From Ichthyophthirius multifiliis (Eukaryota > Ciliophora > Oligohymenophorea > Hymenostomatida), in contig NW_004086452.1 of the NCBI RefSeq assembly GCF_000220395.1, positions 1 through 32,718 on the forward strand: DNA of 32,718 bases, read 5' to 3'. The notes beneath the pieces are model-generated. The model saw only the letters and a program-made list of their open reading frames with translations, had not been told where the DNA came from and did not search any database. Made by a program: the position numbers and the translations under genes. Within the stretch, counting starts at the first letter, position 1, and the number at the start of each line of letters is the position of its first letter. Below are positions 1 through 11,265 of the stretch, piece by piece.

Positions 1-783
1 TATTAGCATTTTTACGAAAATTATATTTCTTTTGTTGGATTTTTTTTTATATTGTCTTAAATCTTTTGTTAGTATTTTTTTTTTAAAAAAATAATAAAAA
101 TATATATATTTTATTTAAAATTTGATATTTCTTATATATTTTTTTATTTTTATGTTTTTATAAATTATGATATCATTTTAAAAATTAATAATTTATAAAT
201 TAAATAATTTTAAATTTAATTTTCCTATATTTTATATTATTTCTTTTATTGATGGTCTTAATTATAGTTTTTTATAAATCATACAACTTATTAACAAAAT
301 AATTTTTGTTATATATAAATTATTCAATATTTTATAAATATAATCAATACATTATTTTCGAAGATAATTGCTTTTTATTCTTTTAAAAAATTAATTTAAA
401 ACAAAAAATTAAAAAAGTAAAGTTTATTTAATAAACTTATATGAATTATAAAAATTTTATTCAATTTTTTAAAATTTGTTTTTATATTTTTATTTTAAAT
501 ATAAAAAGATATACATATATACAGTATTTATAGAATAATTATTTTAATACAAATTTAGTAAAATTTATCTTTTTTTTATTTCTATAATAAAATAAATTTG
601 ATTGTATATATTAAAAAATTAACATTATTAATAATTATATGTATATATAAAATTTATATAATTTAATAATTAGTTCTAATTAAATAATATAAATAAAATA
701 TATTATATAATTATTTTTATTAATAAAAATAAAAAATATATACAATATTTATTTGATATATATAAGAATTTATAAAAATAAAA
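1..783. other. A+T-rich intergenic DNA
   Basis: About 0.8 kb of very A+T-rich sequence with short homopolymers and TA runs upstream of the first gene. No frame gives a coherent ciliate-code protein on either strand. It presumably contains the 5' flank of the gene starting at 784, but no promoter element can be defined by eye. Confidence 0.6.
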
Positions 784-2322
784 ATGAATAAGGAAATATT
801 GAATAAATAAAATTAGTAATAAAAAATGTATAATTCAAAAATAATAATATAATACTTTAATAATTAGGCGTATTTTTTATTTAGAATAAGAAATCGAAGC
901 AAAAATATTAGAATTAGAACAAAAAAATTTGTCTATAAAGAAATTAGCGGAAATGCAAGAAAATGAAAAAAATAGAGCTGAAATTTTTTTAAATGAAAAT
1001 TAAATTTTGAAAATAGAAAACAAGGAATTAAATGAGCGTTTAAATGGAATTAAACGAGAAAAAACTTAATTATCATCTATTTTTTAAGATTAATAAAAAA
1101 AGCTTTAAAAAGAAATTGATAAATTAAAAAAAAATCATATTAAAGCTGAAATTTAAAGTATTTATTATATTTAAAAATATATAGTTATAATAAATATAAA
1201 TAAGTTAATGATAATTAGTAATAAATTACGGATTAAGAATAAAAAGATATGTGTTAAGAATTATTAGAAATAGTATCATAAAAACAGCAAATAATTTTAA
1301 AATTAGATATTAAACTTTAAGAAAGTTAAAATTAAAATGAAGTAATATAAAAAAACATAGAATAATTACAAAGTGAGAAAAGAGAGTTTATATAATAAGT
1401 AAAAACATACTCAAATAAAATATTATTTTATTATAAATAATATTATAGATTGAAAATTTAAAAAATTAAATTTAAGATGAATAAATATAAAATAAAAATT
1501 AAGCAAAAATTTTTATTTAATAAATATAAGTTTTGCAATAAAAATTAGATGAAATAAAATATTTGGATAAAGAAAACATTTCTCAAAAAGATAATGCCAA
1601 TGTTAATAATATATAATTTGAAAAAGAACAGGAATATAAGCAATTAATATAAGATTTATAAACTGAAATAGAAATATTATAAAAAAAATATAGTAATGTA
1701 AAAAAAATAGGTATATTAAAAATTTAAAATCAAAACAAAACAAAAAAAGGATGTTGAAGAATATAAATCTTAATTATAGCAAGTTTTATCAAAATAAATT
1801 TAAGTTTAAAATGAAGAGAATTAAAAGAAAAATGAAAATATATAAACTAAAAATTAATTATAAACCTAAAATTAAGTAAATTCTTAATAATAAAATTAAA
1901 TGATAAAGGAAGCAAAAGATAATACTTAAGTTAAAAATGAGAAAAAATAGTTGAAGATATGTATATTAGAATATAATAATTAGAAGAGGATAAAAAAGTA
2001 CTTTAAAAAAATAAAGAATAATAAGAGTTTATAATTTTTTAATTAAATTTGTAAATCCAATAAAAAATTTAATGTATGAATGAACTTACTAATGAAATAA
2101 ATAAATTTATCCCATAAAATGGTATTCTAAATTTATAATTGGATAAAGAATATAAGTAATTAAACTAATTTATAAGCATAAAACTTATGACAAATATTGA
2201 CCTTTAAAATTTAGTAGAAGTAATAAATAAATTAAAAAAAAAAGCTTTTTAAATAATATTATTTTTATAAATAAAAAAGAATTTACTAATAGAGAACATT
2301 AAAATAAAAAATTTATATATGA
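784..2322 (+). CDS. coiled-coil protein, multi-exon
   Basis: Unrecognised coiled-coil protein of about 443 residues, rich in Glu, Lys and Gln, most Gln coming from TAA/TAG. ATG 784 is chosen because a 40-nt intron (828-867) joins it in frame to an exon reading EIEAKILELEQKN. Further inferred introns are 1184-1218, 1399-1448, 1698-1749 and 2214-2244. All sit where the frame changes and have GT...AG ends. With one extra A in the A run before 1949 the exon total is divisible by three; a 20-23-nt intron near 1950-1983 would also restore frame. Stop TGA 2320-2322 is the least certain part, because codon quality falls after about 2250. No domain beyond heptad-like repeats is visible, so the role is unknown; a structural or scaffold function is only a guess. 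It is convergent with the membrane-protein gene at 2632. Confidence 0.55.
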
Positions 2323-2631
2323 GAATATATAAAATAATAAATAAATATGAAAATTGTTTTTTTAATTTTATATTCTAAATTTGGAAAAATTCCGAAAAAA
2401 AAAAAAAAAAACAAATAACATATAAATATAAATAATATATATAAATATATGAATAAATTATATAATATAAATGTAAATTAAAATTTTTATATTATAAATT
2501 TAATCAAATTTATAATCCTATTAAATTTTATTAAATATTATCATTTTCAGTTTAATTATTTTCATTAGAATTTTTTTATTAGTATTAATAATAGAAAATT
2601 CCTAAAATAGCAAAAGCAAAAGGAATTTAAA
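2323..2631. other. convergent 3' intergenic gap
   Basis: About 0.3 kb between two converging gene ends. It contains a 17-A run near 2395-2411. No further gene or recognisable terminator is seen. Confidence 0.5.
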
Positions 2632-3626
2632 TCAAATCTTTAAACCCAAAAATATCAATATTAAAAAAAACTAAAATAAAGTTAAAAAAGCTATAAAATA
2701 ACCGGGAGTTAACAATTATTATAAAGGATTTTTAATCTTAAAAGATTTAATAATCGAATATAAAGCCGTAAGAAAAACAATAGAAGCAAGTATAATATAA
2801 ACTATTCTTACTAGATTCAGAATTTCAAATTTATATTAATAGGCTAAAAAAACATTAAAAGATTAAAAAAAAGTAATTGAATGTGCGATTTCAAAGAAAT
2901 GATTATTTGAAAATCTACTTTTTAAAATGAAAAAAGCCATTCCAAATAATATTCCACTCCCAAAACTACATAGAATATATTCAGGTTTATCAAAATTTGG
3001 TTATAGAATAATTAAAGAGCAAAAAACGATAATAAAAGTTAAAATAAATAAATTTTTATCAATTTTTGGATTATTTTTAAAAACAAAAACATTTAAAGGG
3101 AAATAAGTTAAAATTGCGAAAACAAAAAAAAATGCACTTGTATATGCTTCAGTCTAATTTAAACTAATTTAAAATAATAAAGAACTTCCTAAAAGGAATA
3201 TTCCGACAATTCTACATGAAAATGTTAGTGTGGAGTATTTATAACATAAATAATAATTAAAAATAAATCCAAAAATATTTAGTCCTAATATATATTCATA
3301 TAAAAGTATTTCTTTATCTAATATTTTAAAAATAGAAAAAATAAAGATAATGTAAAAGCACATATTATTTAAATTAAAAAATGAGATTTTTCACCATAGT
3401 ATTCTTAAAATGCATTTATTTTTCTTTCTATCAAATCTATTGGATGTTCTCTTCGGGCTAAACGAGGTTTTATTTATTATTAATATTTTCGCTGTTAAGG
3501 GATACTGTTATCGGAATATTTTTTAATTTAAACGTCAAAAGTAATTGATGATTTCTTTTAATTATCTTCTGATATTGCAGATGAACTATTAGTTTTAGTT
3601 ATTTTATTAAAATCAAGTAAAAGCAT
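2632..3626 (-). CDS. polytopic membrane protein, probably DMT/EamA-type transporter
   Basis: Predicted 316-residue integral membrane protein. A 44-nt intron (GTGCTTTT...ATATTAG, 3318-3361) joins a hydrophilic N-terminus (ATG 3626-3624) to a run of hydrophobic helices; exon length is then divisible by three and the frame ends at TGA 2632-2634. About eight to ten segments are seen. One block reads TEAYTSAFFFVFAILTYFPL, followed by a short basic loop, another helix, then GSGILFGMAFFILK. This spacing resembles the EamA repeat of drug/metabolite transporters (TS..F helix, polar loop, helix, G..FG..F helix). The family call rests on pattern only; another multi-pass family is possible, and no substrate can be proposed. 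The gene is divergent from the RING/SPRY gene across 1.2 kb. An ATG-to-TAA stretch at 3169-3363 on this strand is only the middle of this gene under the standard code. Confidence 0.6.
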
Positions 3627-4810
3627 ATTTAATTATTTATTATGTTTTTCTTTGTTTTTATATTTATATTTTTATATTATTTTATATTTTTTTTTATTTT
3701 TAATTTAAGTTTTATATTATTTTATATTATATATTTAATATAAGCAACACATACTTTATATAAAACTCAAGAGACATTATTTTTATATATTAATTTAATC
3801 TTATAGATATATATATATATATATATATTTATTATTTAATATTTTTTTCTATAATAAATTATTTTCAAAAAAAAAAATATAAATAATTAATCATTTCTAA
3901 GGTTTTATGTTCCTAAATATATATATAATAATACAAATAATAAAGTTTATATAAAATGCATTATTTTTACATATATTGAAATTCTAAATTTATAGAGTAG
4001 AAAAAGCTTAATTTATTAAAAAAATATATATATTATAAATTAAAAATATAAAAATTATATTTATTTAAGTAAATAATTATAAAAAGTAATTTTAAAAATA
4101 ATTATATATAAAATAAAAAGTAAATTATAATAAATATATTCATTATTATCGATTTTGAAAAAATTAAATATTAATGATAAAATAGTTTTAAACATAAAAA
4201 TAAATATATAAATATGTCAATATTGTATAATTATTCAAAAATAAGTATTATATTTTATTCGATATAAAATATGATTTTTATAATATATATATATATATAT
4301 ATATTATGAATAGCATTGACTTTTTATGAATTTTATTTACTTTAAAATGAATAAAATAAATAAGAAAAATGAAAAGAAAAATATATATTATTATAAATAA
4401 TAATATTAGATTTAATTATAATAATATTATTTATTAAACCAAATATTATAATGCAGATAAATTATAATATTAATATAATAATTATTTTAAATTATATATA
4501 TATATATATATTTACAATAGAATATGTTTTATTTATAATTATTATTATATATAATTTTTATTTTTTGCAAAAAAAATAATAAAAAATAAGAATATATATT
4601 TATTGTGTTTTCTATATAATTAAATAATTAATAATAAATAATTTTATTAATAAAAAAATATAAATATAAAAAATAATATATATATAAGAAGAGAAGAATT
4701 AAGAATATAAATATTATCTTTTTTTTTTTAAAAAAAAAAAATATTAATTATAATAATATTTTTTTATTAAAATAACATAATAAAAATTATAAATTTAAAT
4801 AAATATAAAA
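3627..4810. other. long divergent intergenic region
   Basis: About 1.2 kb between the divergent membrane-protein and RING/SPRY genes. It holds several (TA)n runs (for example near 3807-3828, 4281-4302 and 4494-4512) and poly-A/poly-T patches. No convincing coding frame was found. It probably carries both promoters. Confidence 0.5.
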
Positions 4811-5963
4811 ATGGAAAATTCTGATACTTCAACAGGTTTAGATAAAGATAATTTTATAAATTTTAAAAGTGATATATTTGATTGTATAATATGTCAAAAA
4901 GTATCAAATGAACCATATGAATGTTTTACTTGTGGGTAAAATAACTAAACTAAATAAAAAATTATATAAAAATAAAAAAATAAATAATAAGATAAATATA
5001 TTGTAAAGAATGCTATTTAAAATTAAAAGAAATAGGTTTAATAGAATGTATATAATGCGGTTAAAATAATATATCATTCTTAAATAAAGATTTATATGAA
5101 TAATACATAAATTTATAATATATATGTCCTACATGTAACTAGTAAATAGCTCTATCAGAATCTTAGAATCACATTTTACAGAAAACATAAAAATAATGTC
5201 GAAACTATACATATTGTGGCAATTTATAAACTTGTTTTTTTAAAGATTAATAAATATGCTCAACTCCTTGTGCAATATTTTCGTGTGTATAAAATAATAA
5301 TTAAAACTGGTAATAAATATACAAAGAAATGAAGTTAATATTACTATATAAATAATAAAAAAAAAAAATAATTCTTTATAAGAAATAGTTTCTTAATAAA
5401 AATTCAAAATTAATCAATTAAAAAATAATATATAAAATAATAATATATTAATTTTTTAATGGGATCATTAAAAAATACCATAAGGAATTTAACTTTCTAA
5501 TAATAATACAACAGTTTATTTAAATGAATCACAATATATTTTCAAAAGTATAGTTTCTTAAGAACCTTTTCAAAGTGGAAAACATTATTGGGAAATCGTT
5601 ATTGACCCAAGAACCGAAAATGAACTTAAAATAGGGGTAGTTGGAAATAATAGTTTTAATAAATAAATTTCATTTTGCGATCTACCAGACGGGTTTGGGT
5701 TTTATACTATTGGAAAGCTAAGAAATGGGTCGAATAATTAGGGAAAAGATTATGGAATTGCATTTAAAGGTAATGGTACATGCGGAGTTTACCTTGATAT
5801 GGATAAAGGAATACTATGTTTTTCTTATAATGGAGTTAGCATGGGGGTGGCATATAATTCTTAAAGGCTTACTTAAGGACCTCTTTATGCTTCAGTTTCT
5901 TTACTTCATCATGCTGGTTTTACTGTTAATTCTGGATTATAATTACCAGATTGGGCTTAATGA
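4811..5963 (+). CDS. RING/TRAF zinc-finger + SPRY protein, putative E3 ubiquitin ligase
   Basis: About 350 residues. The N-terminus has a RING-like Cys pattern (CIICQKV...YECFTCG, then YCKECYLKL, then ECIQCG). A second Cys-rich block with CPTC, CRNYTYC and CSTPC spacing resembles TRAF-type zinc fingers. The C-terminal third is a clear SPRY domain: QEPFQSGKHYWEI, IGVVGN, a YGIAFKGNGT segment, GVYLDMDKGILCFSYNG, and a final GPLYASVSLL. RING or TRAF fingers recruit E2 enzymes or partners and SPRY domains bind target peptides, so a cytosolic ubiquitin ligase is inferred. Intron 1 is 4936-4991 (56 nt). A second intron of 44-50 nt lies within 5283-5334; its exact borders are ambiguous but either choice keeps frame. 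The end is ...GCT TAA TGA, with TAA read as Gln. An open stretch at 5725-5982 in another frame is a shadow of the SPRY exon. Confidence 0.85.
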
Positions 5964-6096
5964 TTTTTTTAAAAACATATAAAAATATAAAGTATGTATA
6001 TTTAGAAAAAATTTAATAAATTATATATTTTGTTTTGTTTTGTATGAATAGTTTTATTTATATATAAAGAAAAAAAAATATATATATGTATGTAAT

Positions 6097-6137
<41 letters not shown>

Positions 6138-6274
6138 TTATATAAATATAATCTAAAATATATAAATTTTAGTATATAAATAAATAACTTTATTTTATTT
6201 TTATTTGTTTTATATTAAAAAAGATGTAAATAAATTTATTTACGTATATAACTATTTTTATTTTATATTTACCT
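5964..6274. other. convergent 3' intergenic gap with TA repeat
   Basis: About 0.3 kb between converging gene ends. A (TA)n tract lies near 6106-6130. Nothing else is recognised. Confidence 0.5.
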
Positions 6275-6951
6275 TCAAATTTTTTTTAAATAATTTATTC
6301 CATGTATTTTTATAAATCTATAGTAATTTTTTCTGCAATTAGCTTTTCTACGTAATTCCATATATCGTTGATAATATTTTTAAAATAAAATTAAAACTAA
6401 TAATATTAATATTAATATATACATTTATTTATAAAGAAGAATATATAATATTTTTATCTTTATAATATTTTAATTTTTTATATCCTAAATTTTTTTCTAT
6501 ATTATTTATATTTCTTAATAATTAATTTTTAGTATTTGATTTTACCTCATTTATTTTTTTACATATTATTATTTTTAATATATCTGGATATATAATTTTA
6601 ATTCTTTTATATTTAAAATATTTAGTTTCTTAATTATCATTACAATCACTTAACACAAGTAATTATTTTTTATAAAAAAAAACTTTGTCATTTTATATTT
6701 ATAATATTTTATCTAATTGAATATTTATTACTCTAATAAAAATGAAGTATGTTTTGTATGATTTATAGCATTTTTGTTTTTATAATTTTAATAAATTATT
6801 TATATATATATATATATTTTACTTGCTAAGATATGAAAATATTGCATATATATTATAATGTAATTTTGATTTATACTTAAATCAAAATCTTAATATCTTT
6901 GATTTTTAATTCTTTTTAACATTCATATTGTTTTAAATCTTTTTTTATCAT
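6275..6951 (-). CDS. hypothetical protein, multi-exon
   Basis: No family recognised. ATG 6951-6949 opens a Lys-rich exon (MIKKDLKQYECQKELKIKD). A central exon reads VLSDCNDNQETKYFKYK and continues to CKKINE. Joining across an intron with GTAAAATC...AATATAG ends, then across a 26-nt GTATATAT...ATTATTAG intron, gives a continuous frame ending in a helical, amphipathic C-terminus (IWNYVEKLIAEKITIDLQKY). The frame closes at TGA 6275-6277 if the last A run holds one more A than shown; otherwise no TGA is met for more than 200 bp. The link between the first exon and the central exon near 6780-6830 could not be resolved. The product is probably about 180-200 residues. Coding nature is supported by codon quality across exon joins, not by homology. 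Confidence 0.45.
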
Positions 6952-8078
6952 TTAATAAAAAATTTAATATAATCTATTTTTTAAAATACTTTAAATAACA
7001 ACATGCTAATTTATTATATATCAAACTTCTAAAAGTTTTTTATTTTTATTTATCGAATTTTTATATTTATATTTAAATATTTTTTTTATAAAATTTATAT
7101 TGCTTGACAATTTTAACATTTAAAAAAAAAAATGGAAAAAAAAAAAATAATGTAAAAAATTTTTAATTAGAATTTTTAATAATTATTTTAAAAACCAAAT
7201 ATAAATAATAATAAATTAATATATAATTTATTTAAATAGAATTATTTTAACTTTTTATTTTACTTATATAATATATATATATATATTCTTATTATTATTT
7301 TTATTTATTATTTTACTTTTTAAAATTCTATACTATCAAGTTTTTTATCCATTTTTATTTTATAATTATAAAAATAAACTTTTATTTATTAAAAAATATA
7401 GTTAAAATGAAAATAAAATTAGAAATTTTATAATAATTTCGTATAAATAATAAATTAATATATACAAATAACAAAATATTGAATAATATTTTATTATTAA
7501 AGAAAATATAAATAGTTTTTTTTAAAACTAAAAAATAAAAAGAAATTATTTTACATAAATATTTCAATAACCAATAAAAGATAATACAAAAAAAATAAAA
7601 TTAAAGATCTTTAAGATATCTTTAATATTTTACTTTAAAGTAAAATAGCATTACTCTGTACAAAAATAAATATTATAAAAAATATTTAGACAAATTATAA
7701 ATATTACAAAACTGTTTTTATAAATAAAATTACTTTTTATAAAAATATTATTTTTAAAATTTAATAAAAATAAGATTAAAAAATAAATAATTACATAAAA
7801 ATATAATAAGTAAATAATAATTACATAAAAATAAAATATAATTAATATTCGAATCATTAAAAGAAAAAAATAAATCCATTAAATAATATTAATTTAAATT
7901 AATTCATATATTTTAATACCCCTTTTTATAATCATATTAAAAATTATTTAAACAATTTAATTCATCAAATTTTCTTTAGATAAATAAATTTAACAAGATA
8001 ATTTTATATATAAAAATATATATTTTATTAAAACTAGAAAATGAAATATACACAATAAAATAATTAATTTTCTAATAG
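6952..8078. other. A+T-rich intergenic region
   Basis: About 1.1 kb, part of the divergent region between the hypothetical gene and the SAPS gene. Minus-strand open stretches at 7382-7567 and 7651-7857 encode only Ile/Phe/Tyr/Asn-rich low-complexity peptides and are rejected as chance. Palindromes at 7601-7646 are listed separately. Confidence 0.5.
7601..7646. repeat. cluster of three perfect palindromes
   Basis: Within 46 bp there are three perfect inverted repeats without spacers: TTAAAGATCTTTAA (7601-7614), AAGATATCTT (7613-7622) and ATTTTACTTTAAAGTAAAAT (7627-7646). Palindromes are common in such A+T-rich DNA, but the last is 20 bp and includes C/G pairs. Function unknown. Confidence 0.5.
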
Positions 8079-8385
8079 ATGAAAAAAAAAATTACTTATT
8101 ATTGCATTTTTTATAATAAAATTATAAAAATTATACGAAGTTATACGAGTCAAATAAGTAAATTTGAAGACTTAAATTTAAAATTAATTTAAGCAATTAA
8201 AAATTTTATAATAAAAAGATAAAAGTAAGTTATTAAATAAATACATTTAAAGTAAGTAATAATAGGATATATCAGATAATGGAAATTAAAAATTAGATTA
8301 AAAAGATTTCATGAAATAATAGATACTCTAAAGAATCTAATTTAATAATTAATATAAGTAATTAAAATAAAAAGGATTTTAGTGA
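8079..8385 (+). CDS. small candidate protein, about 88 residues
   Basis: Not securely recognised. ATG 8079-8081 starts a basic, helical exon (MKKKITYYCIFYNKIIKIIR, later SQISKFEDLNLKLIQAI). A 41-nt intron with GTAAGT donor and AATAATAG acceptor (8225-8265) leads to a Gln-rich exon with TAA/TAG as Gln (DISDNGNQKLDQKDFMKQQI) ending in TGA 8383-8385. The two exons are out of phase by one base; one extra A in the short A run just before the donor gives exactly 89 codons. The size and the FYNKIIKIIR start faintly recall LYR-motif mitochondrial assembly factors, but the motif is not exact and this is speculation. The gene lies alone in a 2-kb divergent gap. Confidence 0.35.
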
Positions 8386-9020
8386 GTTTGGAAACATTTA
8401 TATCTGTATAATTTTTTAATAATAAATATTTTATAAAAAAATTATTAATTATATTAATAATTTTAATTGTAAAAAAGAATACATATATATTGAATATAGT
8501 ATAAATTAAATTGAATTTCTTTTATTTATAATAATAATTCTAAATCATTTTTTTTTTTCTTAAATATTACTAATGTTTAAATTAAACCTTTGAAAATTAG
8601 AACAATAAAAACGAAAAATTCCGAATAAAAAATTACTCAAAATAAACAAATTAATAAAATAAAAATTAATAAAATTAGCAATTTATCAAAATATTAAAAA
8701 AAAAGAAGGGGGGGGGGGAAAAACGAATTTTTAAATATACTTTTTTAAAGCTTTAAATTTTTAAGCAAAAATAAAATATTTTTTGTTAGAATTTACAAAA
8801 AATTAAATCATATAGTTAAATGCTTAATTACATTTTTGGAAAGAAAAAATAAATAGAACTTCTATAAGAAAAAAATATAAAAAATGAATATTTTTATTTA
8901 GAAAATAAATATATATATATATATATAATAATAATTTAATTAGATTGTTAATATAAATTATATTATTTTATTATATCTTGTTAACTATTTATATTTATTT
9001 TTTTATCATAAAATAAAAAA
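8386..9020. other. intergenic region containing a G11 tract
   Basis: About 0.6 kb upstream of the SAPS gene, with A/T runs and an (AT)n run near 8909-8927. The only notable element is an 11-G homopolymer at 8708-8718. No coding frame is supported. Confidence 0.5.
8708..8718. repeat. poly-G tract (G11)
   Basis: Eleven consecutive G, preceded by AAAGAA and followed by AAAAACG. It is by far the longest G or C run in the window, where even GGGG is rare. Confidence 0.9.
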
Positions 9021-10478
9021 ATGAAATTTTAAATATAAATACTATAATAGCTTGAAAAAAACCCTTAAAATCTTATAAAAGATTTAAATAAAAATTTAAA
9101 TTTACTTAATTAAATACTTTAAAATGAATAAATTTTAAAGCAAATTATTTAAAATATTATTTTTGAAACTATTACTAATGATAATATAAAAATGGCAGAA
9201 ATTTCATATCAAATTTTAAACTTAATATCATAAAATTAATCCGAAATAATATTCCATCAAGATAAAAAAAATACTTAAAATAATTAATTGAAGGTTTATA
9301 ATAGTCTTAAATGTAAAATAGAGTAACTATAATAACAAAAGTACTAAAAATTTTTCTTATTTATAGATATGAGTAACTAATCACCTTTATTTTTCAAAAC
9401 AATTATATCGAAAATTTCATTTAGAATTTTTAGAATATAGAAATAAGTATTTAAATTAATATAAAAATTTATAGTAATATTTTATTTTACATAATTTATT
9501 CATTTCTTTTATTTTATTTTATTTTTAATATTAAAAAAAAGGTTAATTTATTACTACTTTAATTATAAGTTAAGGAAAAGATAAGAAAACATAAGAAATT
9601 AAACTTTTATTTTTGGAAAAAATATATAAAATATTAAAAACAAAATCAAATATATAAATAGATAATAGTAATCTTTAACAAAATTTGTTATTTTTTCATT
9701 AAGATTTAATCGATAATTTAGAAGACAATCATTTATTTTAATAATGTTTAAGAGCAAACTTTTTTATTAAATATAATTTATATTAAATATTATATTAATT
9801 AATGAAAAAATTCGAAAATAAGGCATTTATAGAAAAGACTGTTTAAAAAATAACATAAATTCATTCTTTTTTAAAAGACTCTATAAAAATCTAAAATAAT
9901 AATTTGTAAATATATTCAGTTGTTTAAATTTTAATATATTTAATTGCAATCAATTAAAATTAAAAAGAAGATTTTATTTAAAAAGCTATTTTTGAAGAAG
10001 AAATATTAAAAACTGTTTTTTCATTTTTTTTTAGAAATAAATGGAATAATATGTTATAGAATTAAATATTTATCTTATTTTAATAAATTATTAAATAAAG
10101 TTAATTGCTTTTCGAGTAAATAATAGAAGATTATGATTTGCCATAATAAATTATTGACATCACTAATAATAGATATCAAGAATATAATTAATTAATAATA
10201 ACAACAGGAAATTTAGGATTTATATTAAATATATGGAAATTAATTTAAATGAAAAAAGGAGAAGATTTCTTTGTAGAAAAATATGGAAATAACTTTTAAA
10301 AAAATATAATTAAAATTTTATAATAGAAGAATAATTTTAATCTTGGTAACTATAATAAAGAATATTTTTAACAAAAAAAGATAATTTAGGTTATTTAAAT
10401 AGATACAATTTATATAATTTGGATGGAGACTTTATTTAAAATAATAGTATAAAAACATTTATGCCAGAAATTATAAAA

Positions 10479-10530
<52 letters not shown>

Positions 10531-10940
10531 TTGAACATATATAATATTTTAGTTAACAAATAAATCATTTTAATGATATTAATAAAAATAAAAATATTCT
10601 TTTTGTTTAAATTAACAGTAAAATTTTAAATGATGAAAAACTTTAGTTTGATGAAGAAATAAATAATTTAACTAATAGTGATTAATTATAAAATAGCTTT
10701 GGTGAAAACATTGATATTTTTAATGAATGTGTTAATAGCATTCATGTTTAAGATATTAATGAAACTAAAATTTTTAATGTTACAAAGGATTCTTTGTTTT
10801 AATATAATGATTTTAATAATAGTAATTTAATTGAAAATATATAAGAGTTTGATGATACTTATTTATAAAATAAGACTTACTTTAAATAAAAACAGCTTTT
10901 TTTAAATAAATATAGAAACTTTATTAAAATCGAATAATGA
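9021..10940 (+). CDS. SAPS-domain protein, PP6 phosphatase regulatory subunit
   Basis: Predicted 618-residue protein of the SIT4-associated (SAPS/PPP6R) family, which binds the catalytic subunit of protein phosphatase 6. Three exons, 9021-9446, 9475-10345 and 10381-10940, with introns of 28 and 35 nt, sum to 1857 nt, exactly 619 codons with the stop, and need no frame correction. Helical repeats fill the first two thirds. The diagnostic core is FRNKWNNMLQNQIFILF (family form F..PWNNFLH.QV), then LLFEQIIEDYDLPQQIID and TTGNLGFILNIWKLI (family form RGYMGHLT.IAN). An adjoining segment, PLFFKTIISKISFRIF, fits the family's PLNPLLA..F.KV. The C-terminal third is acidic, Asn/Gln-rich and probably disordered, with 17 consecutive Asn. 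It ends TAA TGA at 10938-10940. SAPS subunits usually run 800-1000 residues, so this one is compact. It is convergent with the ankyrin gene. Confidence 0.85.
10479..10529. repeat. (AAT)17 microsatellite coding poly-Asn
   Basis: Seventeen perfect AAT triplets in the SAPS reading frame encode poly-Asn at the junction between the helical SAPS region and the disordered tail. The whole-triplet unit lets length vary without frame loss. Confidence 0.9.
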
Positions 10941-11265
10941 AATATACAAATAATTTTAATAAAATTATTAATATAATTAAGATAAATTAAGTTATTTTGT
11001 GTTTTATATAATTATAATTTTCTTTTTTATTATTTTGTTTATTCTTTTTTAGAAGAAATAACAAAATAAATAAAAAATCACAATAGCTATTAGTTTATAT
11101 ATATTTAAGTATGTTTAATACTTTTTAACTATATATGATTTATTAATTTTTTTTTTATACATAAACTAATGAAATGTTTATTTTAAAAATAAAAAAAGTC
11201 TTTATATAAATATAAATTTTACACATTTTTTTGTTTATAAAGAATTTTTTTAATATTTTTTTTTT
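10941..11265. other. convergent 3' intergenic gap
   Basis: About 0.3 kb between the converging SAPS and ankyrin genes, with poly-T and poly-A patches. No gene seen. Confidence 0.5.

Noticed and set aside
784-2322. Reading the coiled-coil region as a pseudogene full of stops
   Set aside because: All the stops are TAA/TAG, which code Gln here; no in-frame TGA occurs before the end in the spliced model.
7382-7857. Two minus-strand open frames (7382-7567 and 7651-7857)
   Set aside because: Ile/Phe/Tyr/Asn-rich low-complexity translations with no splice continuation under the ciliate code; typical of random A+T-rich DNA.
8132-8144. TATACGAAGTTAT, identical to one 13-bp arm of loxP
   Set aside because: The opposite arm and 8-bp spacer are absent, and the bases sit in the coding frame of the small 8079-8385 gene. 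Best explained as chance.
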